Assembly: GCF_003863365.1 (NCBI RefSeq)
Contig: NZ_RQXT01000001.1
Location: forward strand, 186,001 to 250,000
Origin: Mesorhizobium tamadayense
GTDB taxonomy: Bacteria; Pseudomonadota; Alphaproteobacteria; Rhizobiales; Rhizobiaceae
Direction: 5' to 3'
Length of the DNA stretch: 64,000 nt
Positions 27,709 to 36,314 of this stretch are shown here, in pieces (position 1 is the first letter of the stretch; every line of letters begins with the position of its first letter). A program made the translations under genes and the position numbers. The notes beneath the pieces are model-generated. The model did no database searches. It was not told the origin of the DNA and saw nothing but the letters and a program-made list of their open reading frames with translations.

Positions 27709-28068
27709 TCAAGTCACCGAATAGCAGTCGATCACCCAGAGCCACGTCCCGTCGTTCTGACGCCGGGCGACCTCGGTTGTTATGCTGCCGTCGGGCAACT
27801 TCGTCGATGTGAGCGCCAGATCGCCGTTGATGAGGGCAGGGCGCTGCTCGCCGCGCTGGAATTTGCGATCGGTGGCGAGGCTTTTCTCGAAGAGCGCGCG
27901 AATGGCCTCGCGGCCGCGCGTCAGTTCTCCTGCGCCGCTGTCGACCACGGCGTCAGGCTCGAAAAGCGCCAGCATCCCTTCAATATCTCCGGCCCATTGC
28001 CGCTCGATCAGCATGCGCTCGAGATCCTGGGGATCGCGCGCCGGCTCGCGGCTTGCTGCATCCGACAT
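27709..28068 (-). CDS. NTF2-like (SnoaL/DUF4440) domain protein
   Basis: A 119-residue soluble protein of the cystatin/NTF2-like fold: helix IERQWAGDIEGMLALFEPDAVV, then GREAIRALFEK and a C-terminal beta sheet with RQNDGTWLWVIDCYSV. Such proteins are small enzymes or ligand binders; nothing here fixes a reaction. The ATG follows GGAG. It converges on trhO with only 17 nt between the stops. Confidence 0.8.
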   Translation of the reverse strand: MSDAASREPARDPQDLERMLIERQWAGDIEGMLALFEPDAVVDSGAGELTRGREAIRALFEKSLATDRKFQRGEQRPALINGDLALTSTKLPDGSITTEVARRQNDGTWLWVIDCYSVT

Positions 28069-28263
28069 TCAAATTGCTCCTTCGAAAACTGCCCTCGATC
28101 TTAACCGAAGTGCTGGTTGCTTTCGACATATCGGCTTTTGTTCCAATGCCGGCATCGCGCCAAAACCTTCGCCCGTCATTGTAATGTCGACGCGCGGGAC
28201 CTACGTCTTGCCGGTCCAAAACCCCGCCCGGGCGCATCGGCCGGGCCAATTCTGGAGGCATTG

Positions 28264-28995
28264 ATGCTCGACCCCAAGAAACTGCTCGACGACCTTCTCG
28301 GCTCGCAAATTCCAGGCACGGGATCGACCGTCCGCGACAAGGCGGGGCAAGCGGTGCAGATGGCCAAGGACAATCCGCTCGCCGCCGGCGCGCTGGCGGC
28401 CGTGCTGCTCGGCACCGGGACCGGCCGGCAGGTGACGGGCACCGCAATCAAGCTCGGCGGCCTGGCGGCGATCGGCGGCCTCGCCTACAAAGCCTACCAG
28501 AACTACAAGGCCGGCAAGGAACCTGCGCAGACACCGGCCGCAGGCGAGCCGGAACTGCTGCCGCCGCCGGCCGACACAGCTTTCCATCCCTCGCAGGCGC
28601 CGCAAGGCGAGGCCGAATTCACGTTGACGCTGGTGCGGGCGATGATCTCGGCGGCCAAGGCGGACGGCCATGTCGATGACGAGGAGCGCCAGAAGATCTC
28701 CGACAAGCTCAAGCTTGCCGGCATCGGCGCGGAAGCGGAAAAGTTCCTGATGGACGAACTCGATCGCCCGCTCGATCTCGACACGCTGGTGGCGGGCGCC
28801 AAGACCGATGCGCAGAAGCTCGAGCTCTACACCGCTTCGCGCCTCACCATCGATCCCGACACCCGCACCGAGCGCGGCTATCTCGACCTGCTCGCCGGCC
28901 GCCTCGGCCTGCCGGACGCGCTGGTCGACCATGTCGAGGCGACGGTTTCGGCGGCGAAGGTGCCGGCCGGCACTGCGCCCAATCCGCGCCAGTAA
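28264..28995 (+). CDS. DUF533 inner-membrane protein with TerB-like domain
   Basis: A 243-residue protein with an N-terminal amphipathic region (MLDPKKLLDDLLG), a Gly/Ala-rich membrane segment (about 40-72, ALAAVLLGTGTGRQVTGTA), a Pro-rich spacer and a C-terminal TerB-like helical domain (about 118-225; LVRAMISAAKADGHVDDEER carries the acidic TerB signature). This matches the DUF533/YebE family of unknown function. The ATG at 28264 is the family start. Confidence 0.85.
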   Translation: MLDPKKLLDDLLGSQIPGTGSTVRDKAGQAVQMAKDNPLAAGALAAVLLGTGTGRQVTGTAIKLGGLAAIGGLAYKAYQNYKAGKEPAQTPAAGEPELLPPPADTAFHPSQAPQGEAEFTLTLVRAMISAAKADGHVDDEERQKISDKLKLAGIGAEAEKFLMDELDRPLDLDTLVAGAKTDAQKLELYTASRLTIDPDTRTERGYLDLLAGRLGLPDALVDHVEATVSAAKVPAGTAPNPRQ

Positions 28996-29115
28996 ATCCG
29001 GGTTGGTAAACGCGCTTGCGGCGTCTCGCTGGCCGTTGATGTTCCGTTAACCCAGCAAGCGCATCATTCTAAGCAGTCGGACCGGCTTATCCTCCTCCCA
29101 AGCGCGGTTCAGATG

Positions 29116-29143
29116 AGGGCGGTCGCCAATGACCGCCCTTTTT
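29116..29143 (+). terminator. Intrinsic terminator between DUF533 and SDR genes
   Basis: AGGGCGGTC pairs perfectly with GACCGCCCT across a 6-nt loop, then four Ts. It is 121 nt after the DUF533 stop and 96 nt before the next start, so it could end the first transcript or attenuate the second. Confidence 0.8.
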
Positions 29144-29239
29144 GTCGGCCCTTGCTTTTGTCGACAATAGCCGCTTGCCACGACCCCGATCATTTGCGAT
29201 GCCACGTCTTCTTCCAGCAGTAATCGCGGAGGGATGACG

Positions 29240-30001
29240 ATGACCGCCATGACAGAGAAAACCGCCATCGTTACCGGCGCCGGCACCGGCATCGGCAAAA
29301 GCGTCGCCACTGCGCTCCTCAAGGCCGGTTGGAACACAGTGTTTTGCGGCCGCCGCAAGAAGGTGCTGCAGGAGGCGATCGCTGACGCCGGCAAGACAGA
29401 GGCCAAGGCACTGGCCGTCGCCTGCGACATCAGCAAGGCCGGCGAGGTCGACGACATGTTCGAGACCGTGGTGGAGGCATTCGGGCGCGTCGACCTGCTC
29501 TTCAACAATGCCGGCATGGGCTACAAGTCGACGCTGATCGACGAGATCCCGGTCGAGGTCTGGAACGATGTCGTGGGCGTCAACCTCACCGGCTCGTTCC
29601 TGTGCGCCCGCGGCGCCTTCGGCGTCATGCGCCGACAAAAGCCGATGGGCGGCCGCATCATCAACAACGGCTCAGTGTCGGCCTATGCGCCGCGCCCCGG
29701 CTCCGCGCCCTATACGGCGACCAAGCACGCCATCACCGGACTGACCAAGACGCTGGCGCTCGATGGCCGGCCCTTTGACATCGCCTGCGGCCAGATCGAC
29801 ATCGGCAACGCGCTGACCGAGATGGCGCAGCCGATGACGGTCGGCGTGCCGCAGGCCAACGGCTCCATCGCCGCCGAAGCGGTGATGGACGTGCAGCGCG
29901 TCGCCGACGCTGTGCTCCACATGGCCAGCCTGCCGCTCGACGCCAATGTGCTGTTCATGACCGTGATGGCGACGAAGATGCCGTTTGTGGGCAGAGGTTA
30001 G
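29240..30001 (+). CDS. SDR family oxidoreductase
   Basis: A 253-residue short-chain dehydrogenase with the cofactor motif TGAGTGIGKS, NNAG near residue 90, catalytic Ser in NNGSVSA and YTATK (YxxxK). The ATG at 29240 is preferred since GGAGGG lies at the right distance; an ATG two codons earlier abuts the ribosome-binding site. Substrate unknown. It converges on the aminotransferase gene; the space between the stops is filled by a palindromic element. Confidence 0.9.
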   Translation: MTAMTEKTAIVTGAGTGIGKSVATALLKAGWNTVFCGRRKKVLQEAIADAGKTEAKALAVACDISKAGEVDDMFETVVEAFGRVDLLFNNAGMGYKSTLIDEIPVEVWNDVVGVNLTGSFLCARGAFGVMRRQKPMGGRIINNGSVSAYAPRPGSAPYTATKHAITGLTKTLALDGRPFDIACGQIDIGNALTEMAQPMTVGVPQANGSIAAEAVMDVQRVADAVLHMASLPLDANVLFMTVMATKMPFVGRG

Positions 30002-30009
30002 CGCCAATG

Positions 30010-30155
30010 CCCCTCACCCGGATTGCCAGCCGAATTGCGAAGGCAATTCGGGGCAATCCGACCTCTCCCCGAGGGGAGAGGAGGTTGCCGGCGCTGACAC
30101 TTTCCCTCTTCTCCCCAGCGGGGAGAAGGTGGCCGCGAAGCGGCCGGATGAGGGG
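30010..30155. repeat. Composite palindromic element filling a convergent gap
   Basis: Outer arms CCCCTCACCCGG and CCGGATGAGGGG enclose four hairpins: GATTGCC..CGAATTGC with its complement, CCTCTCCCC/GGGGAGAGG, CTTCTCCCC/GGGGAGAAG and GGCCGC/GCGGCC. It begins 8 nt after the SDR stop and ends at the base before the aminotransferase stop codon. It is the same family as the copy inside the GNAT gene at 40229-40383. Confidence 0.85.
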
Positions 30156-31340
30156 TCACTTCATCAGGAACGCGTCGATCCGCTCCAGCGCGCGCAGGAT
30201 ATTCTCCTCGGAATTGGCGTAGGAAAGCCGGATATAGCCTTCGCCGAGCACGCCGAAATCGGGGCCGCCGATCAGCGCGACGCCCGCATCCTCGAGCAGC
30301 GCGGAAGCAAGCTGCTTGGCCTTCCAGCCGGTCTTCGACACGTTGGGGAAGGCATAGAAAGCACCCTTCGGCGTGATGCAGGAAACGCCGGGGAGCGCAT
30401 TCAGCCCCTCGACCACGATCTTCCTGCGGTTGTCGAAAGCCCGCATCATCTTCTCGACGTCGTCCTGCGGGCCGTCGATCGCCGCGATGCCGGCATATTG
30501 GCTCGGGGCGTTGACGCAGGACCAGCAGTTCACCGCCAGCTTGCGCACCTTGTCGTAGAGATAGGCGCCCTTTTCGCCGTTCGGCCAGATCGACCAGCCC
30601 ATGCGCCAGCCGGTCATCGCCCAGGTCTTCGACCAGCCGTTGAGCACAATCAGCCGGTCGCGGATTTGCGGAAAATTGAGCAGCGAGCAGTGCTGCTCGC
30701 CGTCATAGGTCATGACGTCGTAGATCTCGTCGGACAGGATCGCGATCTCAGGGTGCTTCTCAAGGCCCTTGACCAGCTTCTCGATCTCGGCGCGGGGCGT
30801 CACGCCGCCGGTCGGATTGGCGGGCGAGTTGAGGATCAGCAGCCTGGTCTTCGGCGTGATCAGCGCCAGCGTCTCCTCCGCTGAGAAGGCAAAGCCGTTC
30901 TCCTCGCGGATCGGCACCGGAATCGGAGCCGCACCAGTGAACTCGATCATCGAGCGATAGATGGGAAAGCCAGGATCGGGATAAAGGATCTCCGTTCGCG
31001 GCTCGCCGAACATCAGGATCGCGGCGAACATGGTCGGCTTGCCGCCCGGCAGGATCATCACGCTCTCGGGCGACACCTCGACGCCGGTGGTGGTCAGCGT
31101 TCGGCGCACCACCGCCTCGCGGGTGGCGAGAAGGCCGTTGGCCGGCGTGTAGCCATGATGGCCGTCGCGCAGCGCCTTGATCGCCGCCTCGACAATGTGC
31201 TGCGGCGTCTTGAAGTCTGGCTGGCCGATGCCGAGATTGACGATGTCGCGCCCCTGATGGGCAAGCGCTGTCGCCCGCGCGAGCACGGCGAAGGCATTTT
31301 CCTCGCCGAGACGATCGAAGGCCGCGATCGTGTGGAGCAT
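30156..31340 (-). CDS. PLP-dependent class I/II aminotransferase
   Basis: A 394-residue aminotransferase of the AspC/AlaT fold: NLGIGQPDFKTP near residue 35, GKPTMFAA in the cofactor site, NSPANPTGG, the catalytic Lys in NGWSKTWAMTGWRMGW, and a C-terminal Arg in YIRLSYANS. The substrate cannot be fixed by eye; aspartate or aromatic types are possible. The ATG at 31340 follows GTGTGGAGC-like sequence and the homologous start MLHTIAAFDRLG is typical. It is divergent from the GNAT gene. Confidence 0.88.
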   Translation of the reverse strand: MLHTIAAFDRLGEENAFAVLARATALAHQGRDIVNLGIGQPDFKTPQHIVEAAIKALRDGHHGYTPANGLLATREAVVRRTLTTTGVEVSPESVMILPGGKPTMFAAILMFGEPRTEILYPDPGFPIYRSMIEFTGAAPIPVPIREENGFAFSAEETLALITPKTRLLILNSPANPTGGVTPRAEIEKLVKGLEKHPEIAILSDEIYDVMTYDGEQHCSLLNFPQIRDRLIVLNGWSKTWAMTGWRMGWSIWPNGEKGAYLYDKVRKLAVNCWSCVNAPSQYAGIAAIDGPQDDVEKMMRAFDNRRKIVVEGLNALPGVSCITPKGAFYAFPNVSKTGWKAKQLASALLEDAGVALIGGPDFGVLGEGYIRLSYANSEENILRALERIDAFLMK

Positions 31341-31423
31341 TTTTCCGGTCCCTGTGGTTCTTTCTGTGAGCGTGCGTTTTTGTGAGCGTCCGTTCGCAAA
31401 AGTCAAACGGATTGGAGTTTTCG

Positions 31424-32110
31424 GTGTCTGAAAATCTGAAAGACTGGCAGCCGCGCCCGCGTCCCGAACGCAAGGTGCTGGAAGGGCGCTATGTCAGGCT
31501 CGAACCGCTGAGCGCCGAAAAGCATGGCGACGGCCTTTACGAAGCGTCATCGGTGCCCGATGCCGGCGGCCGCTTCGCCTGGCTGTTCGACTATCCACCG
31601 GAGACCCGCGCCGCCTTCCAGCCCTGGCTGGACAAGGCCGAAGCCAGCGAGGATCCGCTGTTCTTCGCCGTCATCGACAAGGCGAGCGGCAAGGTCGCCG
31701 GCCGCCAGACGCTTATGCGCATCGATGCGACCTATGGCGTCATCGAGATCGGCAACATCTATTGGGGACCGCTGATCTCGCGCAAGCCGGCGGCGACCGA
31801 AGCGCAGTTCCTGTTCACGAAATACGTCTTCGACGAGCTCTGCTATCGCCGCTACGAATGGAAATGCAACAACCGCAACGAGCCGTCGAAGCGCGCGGCG
31901 GAACGCTTCGGCTTCAAGTTCGAAGGCATTTTCCGCCAGCATCTTGTGGTAAAGGGCGAAAATCGCGATACGGCGTGGTATTCGATCATCGACAAGGAGT
32001 GGCCGGCATTGCGCATGGCCTATGAGGCCTGGCTCGATCCGGCGAATTTCGATGGCGAAGGCCGCCAGAAATGGCGGCTCGAGGATTTCCGCGCCGCGTT
32101 CGGTGCGTAA
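31424..32110 (+). CDS. GNAT acetyltransferase, RimJ/RimL-like
   Basis: A 228-residue acetyltransferase of the Acetyltransf_3 type: RYVRLEPLS at the start of the fold, GVIEIGNIYWGP, then YRRYEWKCNNRNEPSKRAAERFGF, the acetyl-CoA-binding end of the motif. The GTG at 31424 was chosen since TTGGAG is six bases upstream; an earlier in-frame GTG lacks this. It is the first gene of a tight run (CDF transporter, small membrane protein, DenD-like). Substrate unknown. Confidence 0.85.
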   Translation: MSENLKDWQPRPRPERKVLEGRYVRLEPLSAEKHGDGLYEASSVPDAGGRFAWLFDYPPETRAAFQPWLDKAEASEDPLFFAVIDKASGKVAGRQTLMRIDATYGVIEIGNIYWGPLISRKPAATEAQFLFTKYVFDELCYRRYEWKCNNRNEPSKRAAERFGFKFEGIFRQHLVVKGENRDTAWYSIIDKEWPALRMAYEAWLDPANFDGEGRQKWRLEDFRAAFGA

Positions 32111-32123
32111 CGGGAGGTCGGCG

Positions 32124-33104
32124 ATGGCGCACGATCACGGCTCACATGCGCATGGCCACGACGCCGGCCACGTGCATGGCTCGACCGACAAGAAGCGCGT
32201 GCTGATCGCGGCCTGCCTGACGGGCGGCTTCATGGTCGCTGAGGCGCTCGGCGGCCTGCTCACCGGTTCACTGGCGCTGCTCGCGGACGCCGGCCATATG
32301 CTCGCCGATTCGATCGCGCTCGGTCTTGCCTGGTATGCCTTCCATCTCGCCGGCCGGCCTGCCACAGTCCGTCTCACCTACGGCTTCGCCCGCGTGAAGA
32401 CGCTGGTTGCCTACACCAACGGCATCGCCATCTTCGCCATTGCGCTCTGGATCGTCTACGAGGCCTGGGGGCGGCTGATGCACCCGGCGCCAGTGCTGGG
32501 CGGACCGATGCTGGTGGTGGCGGTGGCAGGACTCCTGGTCAACATCGCCGCCTTCTTCGTGCTGCATGGCGGCGACCGCGAGGGCCTCAACATGCGCGGC
32601 GCCATACTGCATGTGCTGGGCGACTTGCTTGGCTCGGCCGCGGCAATCGCGGCGGCCCTCATCATCCTCGCAACCGGCTGGACGCCGATCGACCCGATCC
32701 TCTCCGTCCTGGTGTCGCTGCTGATCCTGTCGACGGCATGGTCGCTGATGCGTCAGGCCGCGCATGTGCTGCTCGAAGGCGTGCCGGCAAGCCTCGACCG
32801 CGACCTGATCGCCAAGGATCTTGAAGCCACGGTGAAGGGGGTGCGCGAGGTGCACCACATGCATGTCTGGTCGCTTGACGGCACCAGCAACATGGCGACG
32901 TTGCACGCCTGCCTGAACGACGGGATCGATCCGCATGTGGCGGTGAGCGCCATCAAGAAACGGCTTGCGGCCGAGCACGGCATCGATCACGCCACGGTCG
33001 AGCCCGAGTTTGGGCACTGCGCCGACAGCCATGACGAGCTCGACCATCACCATGATCACGATCATGCGCATGACGCGCCTCGCGATCGCCGCCATTATCA
33101 CTGA
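32124..33104 (+). CDS. Cation diffusion facilitator zinc exporter (ZitB/CzcD type)
   Basis: A 326-residue inner-membrane transporter with six membrane helices (about 25-205). His-rich ends (MAHDHGSHAHGHDAGHVHG and a C-terminal HHHDHDHAHD stretch) and metal-site motifs in TM2 (ADAGHMLAD) and TM5 (HVLGDLLGS) fit Zn2+/H+ antiporters. The cytoplasmic C-terminal domain (VHHMHVWSLDG) is conserved. It lies 13 nt behind the acetyltransferase, with GGGAGG before the ATG. No metalloregulator is adjacent. Confidence 0.92.
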   Translation: MAHDHGSHAHGHDAGHVHGSTDKKRVLIAACLTGGFMVAEALGGLLTGSLALLADAGHMLADSIALGLAWYAFHLAGRPATVRLTYGFARVKTLVAYTNGIAIFAIALWIVYEAWGRLMHPAPVLGGPMLVVAVAGLLVNIAAFFVLHGGDREGLNMRGAILHVLGDLLGSAAAIAAALIILATGWTPIDPILSVLVSLLILSTAWSLMRQAAHVLLEGVPASLDRDLIAKDLEATVKGVREVHHMHVWSLDGTSNMATLHACLNDGIDPHVAVSAIKKRLAAEHGIDHATVEPEFGHCADSHDELDHHHDHDHAHDAPRDRRHYH

Positions 33105-33107
33105 TGC

Positions 33108-33362
33108 GTGGCTGATGATGAACTTAAACAGCCTCGCGCCAAGGGACGCCTGCTGATGGATCGCGAGACCCGCAACGCTGCGATCGCCGCGGCCTGGATA
33201 CTGCTGCTGTTCGGGCTCGCAGCTTATTTCCTGCCGACCATCATGCTGGCCGCCGGCAAGATCTCGACGGTCCTGGCGGCTATCATCGCCGCAATTTTCA
33301 TGGTGGCACTGTTCGTCGTCCTGTGGCTGCGCGGGCGCAGCCAGCGCAAGAAGGGTCTTTAG
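33108..33362 (+). CDS. Small two-helix membrane protein, unknown function
   Basis: 84 residues, starting at a GTG three bases after the CDF stop; an in-frame ATG (33156) is an alternative giving 68 residues. Two hydrophobic segments (about 26-45 and 53-72) are followed by a basic end (RGRSQRKKGL). I do not recognise the family. The spacing of 3 nt to the CDF gene and 2 nt to the next gene implies co-translation. Confidence 0.7.
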   Translation: MADDELKQPRAKGRLLMDRETRNAAIAAAWILLLFGLAAYFLPTIMLAAGKISTVLAAIIAAIFMVALFVVLWLRGRSQRKKGL

Positions 33363-33364
33363 AG

Positions 33365-34339
33365 ATGAGAATTCTGATAACGGGCGCCGCCGGCATGGTA
33401 GGCCGCAAGCTGATCGCGCGACTGGCCAAGGACGGCGCTCTGCGTGGGCGCAAGATCACGGCGCTCGACCTGCACGACATCGTGCCGCCGCAGGCGCCGG
33501 TGCTCGCAGGCGTCGATGTCTCCATCCATACCGGCGACCTTTCGGCGCCCGGCGCGACGGCTACGCTGGTTGCTTCCCGTCCGGACGTGATCTTCCATCT
33601 TGCCGGCATCGTCTCAGGCGAGGCGGAAGCCAATTTCGACCTCGGCTACCGCGTCAATCTCGACGGCACGCGCGCGCTGTTCGACGCCGTGCGGCTGGCG
33701 GCGTTCGCGCCGCGCCTTGTATTCACCTCTTCGATCGCCGTGTTCGGCGCGCCATTCCCCGATGTCATCCCGGACGAGTTCCACCCGACACCGCTCACCT
33801 CCTACGGCACACAGAAGCAGATGAGTGAAGCGCTGCTTGCCGACTATACGCGGCGCGGTTTCTTCGATGGTGTCGGCATCAGGCTGCCGACGATCTGCGT
33901 GCGCCCTGGCAAACCGAACAAGGCGGCATCGAGCTTCTTCTCAGGCATCATCCGCGAGCCGCTCAGCGGCCAGGAGGCGATACTGCCCGTGCCGCGCTCG
34001 GTGCTGCACACCCATGCCAGCCCACGCTCGGCGGTGAAGTTCCTGTTCCATGCCGCGCAGATCGACGGGGACGCGGTCGGGCCACGCCGCAACCTGACCA
34101 TGCCTGGCGTCGCTGTTACCGTCGGCGAGCAGATCGAGGCGCTGGAGCGCATCGCCGGCGCCGAGGTGGTGAAGAGGATCCGCGAACAGCCGGACGAAAC
34201 CGTCTGGGCGATCGTCAAGGGCTGGCCGACGCGGTTCGAGGCAAGACGCGGGAGGGAGCTGGGTTTCGCCGCCGAGAACAGCTTCGACGAGATCATCCGC
34301 GCCCATATCGAGGACGAGCTGGGCGGGAAGATCGTTTAG
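33365..34339 (+). CDS. denD: NAD-dependent epimerase/dehydratase, D-erythronate dehydrogenase-like
   Basis: A 324-residue extended SDR: MRILITGAAGMVGRKL Rossmann motif, catalytic Ser/Tyr/Lys (FTSSIAVFGAP, then SYGTQK, a YxxxK), and the segment GIRLPTICVRPGKPNKAASSFFSGIIREPL, typical of DenD. DenD oxidises D-erythronate to 2-oxo-tetronate. The usual kinase and aldolase partners (OtnK, OtnC) are absent here, so the assignment rests on sequence alone. Last gene of the run starting at 31424. Confidence 0.8.
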   Translation: MRILITGAAGMVGRKLIARLAKDGALRGRKITALDLHDIVPPQAPVLAGVDVSIHTGDLSAPGATATLVASRPDVIFHLAGIVSGEAEANFDLGYRVNLDGTRALFDAVRLAAFAPRLVFTSSIAVFGAPFPDVIPDEFHPTPLTSYGTQKQMSEALLADYTRRGFFDGVGIRLPTICVRPGKPNKAASSFFSGIIREPLSGQEAILPVPRSVLHTHASPRSAVKFLFHAAQIDGDAVGPRRNLTMPGVAVTVGEQIEALERIAGAEVVKRIREQPDETVWAIVKGWPTRFEARRGRELGFAAENSFDEIIRAHIEDELGGKIV

Positions 34340-34360
34340 CTTCGCTGGAGTATATAGGCA

Positions 34361-35500
34361 TCATCCGCCAGCAGTCAGGCCGGCCGACAGAAGCAGCAGT
34401 CCGACCAGGAAGATGAAGGCCGCGCCGCCGATCTCGACGATCGAATGGATGCGGTTTCCGAGGCGTCCGTCGCCGGCGAAATAGACCGCCCAGTTCTTGG
34501 CAGTCACCGCGATCGTCGCGAGAGCCGAGACGGTGATCGCGGTGCCGATCGACATAGCCAGCACCGACAGCAGGCCGCCAAGCCAAAGCCCGTTGAGCAG
34601 CGCGAAGCTCAAGACGATCAGCGCGCCGGAGCAGGGGCGGATGCCGACGGCGGCCACCGCCGACCAGGCGGTCTTCCAGTCGAAGCGATCGCCTGAAAGC
34701 AGCGCCGGATCCGGCGCGTGCGAATGGCCGCAGGTCGCGCAGACTTCGCCCGGGCCATGGTCGTGGTGATGATGCCCGTGGTCATGGTCGTGCGCCGCGT
34801 GGTCATGATCATGAGCCTCGTGGCTATGCGAATGCGCCGCGTGAGCATGCGCGTGAGCGTGTGAGTGTCCCGCGTGCGAGTGCCCGCCATGCGAGTGGCC
34901 GGCATGGGCCGCCGAGAGACTGTAGGCGGGAGCTCTACCGAACAGGCCCATGATCGACGGGCTGAGCTTGCGCCACAAAAGCCAGGCGCCGAACAGGGTC
35001 ACCAGCACATAGCTCGCGATTTCCAGAAACCATGCCGCGTCGGTCATCGACACCGCGGTGCCGCGCAGCACGAAATAGGCGAGCATCATGACGACGACCG
35101 CCGTGAGGCCCTGCAGCAGCGCCGAGACGAAGGATAGCATGATGCCGCGCTTCAGCGCGACTTCGTTGGCCACCATGTAGGAGGTGATCACCGCCTTGCC
35201 GTGGCCGGGGCCGGCGGCGTGGAAGATGCCGTAGGCGAAGGAGAGGCCGATCAGCAGCCAGAGCTTGCTGCCGTCCTGGCGCATCGCCTTCATCGCGGCT
35301 GCGAGCGAATGGTAGAATTCCTGCTGCCTCAGATTGATCCACATCAGCATGTGCGCGAACGGGCCTGAGGTGCTGGGCGCCATGCCGTCATTGGTGCCGA
35401 TGCCGAGCGAGCTCTGGGCATGGGCGACGCCGGGCAGATGCGTGATCACCAGGGTGGCGGCCGCAAGGCCGAGCGCCAAGTGCAGCGACGGTTTCATCAC
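34361..35500 (-). CDS. NicO family nickel/cobalt exporter
   Basis: A 379-residue membrane protein with a signal-like N-terminal segment (1-28), about seven helices and the NicO metal motif GIFHAAGPGHGKAV (about 94-107) plus GIRPCSGALIVL. A central His-rich cytoplasmic loop (about 190-265, dense in HSH, HAH and HDHD) should bind metal. This is the RcnA-like arrangement. It ends 21 nt from the denD stop (convergent). The DUF1007 gene is just upstream on the same strand with 3 nt between them. Confidence 0.88.
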   Translation of the reverse strand: MMKPSLHLALGLAAATLVITHLPGVAHAQSSLGIGTNDGMAPSTSGPFAHMLMWINLRQQEFYHSLAAAMKAMRQDGSKLWLLIGLSFAYGIFHAAGPGHGKAVITSYMVANEVALKRGIMLSFVSALLQGLTAVVVMMLAYFVLRGTAVSMTDAAWFLEIASYVLVTLFGAWLLWRKLSPSIMGLFGRAPAYSLSAAHAGHSHGGHSHAGHSHAHAHAHAAHSHSHEAHDHDHAAHDHDHGHHHHDHGPGEVCATCGHSHAPDPALLSGDRFDWKTAWSAVAAVGIRPCSGALIVLSFALLNGLWLGGLLSVLAMSIGTAITVSALATIAVTAKNWAVYFAGDGRLGNRIHSIVEIGGAAFIFLVGLLLLSAGLTAGG

Positions 35501-35503
35501 CGG

Positions 35504-36172
35504 TTATCCTTCAGGCGGGCAGTTCAGTTCGAGCTTGGTGGCGAAGATCTTGCTCATGTTGGTGCCTGTCGGATCGTTGAAGAACGCTTCCGTCAGGGTC
35601 TTCTGGTTCTCTTTGATCGCTTCGTCCGGATCGGGGCGGATCACCTGCTTGGTGCAGTTCGAAGGCAGGCCCTCGACGGTGAGGTTGGCGTCGTCGGTGA
35701 AGTCGATCGCCGTGTAGAAAGTCGGATCGTAGACGCCGATATCGACTTTGCCGGCGAGCTTGATCGGTGCCTTCGGCTCGGACTCGAACAGGATGATCAG
35801 CTGGTCGTTGTCGAAATTGGCCATCAGATGCGGAGGCGGGACCATCGGCACGTCCTTGCCGTCCTGCGTGACGAGCTGGAAATAGTTGAACTCGGCCAGC
35901 GAGGCATGGACGGTGTCGGCCACTTCCTTAAGCTCATTGTCGTCAAGCTTCAGATCGGAGTTCTTGTCGAACTCCATCATCACCGTGCTCGAAAAAAGAT
36001 CGTCGAAACGCCACAGATGGCGCAGCGCTTTCACACTTTGGTGATCCGGGGTCAGGATCACGTCGAGGCGGGCTTCGGCAAAGACATGCGGATGCACCTC
36101 GGCCGGCTCGATCCCTGCAAATGTCGCTGCAAGGGCCGAAGCCAGCATGGTTGCTTGCCGTTTCAAGTGCAT
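35504..36172 (-). CDS. DUF1007 periplasmic protein with an EF-hand-like loop
   Basis: A 222-residue exported protein (signal peptide about 1-26) of the DUF1007 family, regularly found beside nickel/cobalt transporters. An HPHVFAEARLDVIL segment begins the mature protein. Residues 69-80 match a 12-residue EF-hand loop (D69, N71, D73, D77, E80; Leu instead of Gly at position 6), so it may bind Ca2+ or another divalent ion. It is cotranscribed with the NicO gene. The biochemical role is unproven. Confidence 0.82.
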   Translation of the reverse strand: MHLKRQATMLASALAATFAGIEPAEVHPHVFAEARLDVILTPDHQSVKALRHLWRFDDLFSSTVMMEFDKNSDLKLDDNELKEVADTVHASLAEFNYFQLVTQDGKDVPMVPPPHLMANFDNDQLIILFESEPKAPIKLAGKVDIGVYDPTFYTAIDFTDDANLTVEGLPSNCTKQVIRPDPDEAIKENQKTLTEAFFNDPTGTNMSKIFATKLELNCPPEG

Positions 36173-36261
36173 TCTGGGCCGCTATTCCATCGACTTTGAG
36201 GGTGGACCCCGAGAGTTATCAGAAAGGGGGCGAAATTGGGACCCTCGCTCTAGGTCTGTTC

Positions 36262-36314
36262 TGATGCATGTCGTTGTCCCAGAACCGCTGGACACTTCTG
36301 GGCGACATGCATCA
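36262..36314. repeat. Dispersed palindrome, GATGCATGTCG type
   Basis: Perfect 12-bp outer arms TGATGCATGTCG/CGACATGCATCA and inner arms CCCAGAA/TTCTGGG. The TCA at the right end is the minus-strand TGA stop of the LysR gene. Sister copies lie at 51415-51463 and 56891-56943. Confidence 0.85.
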
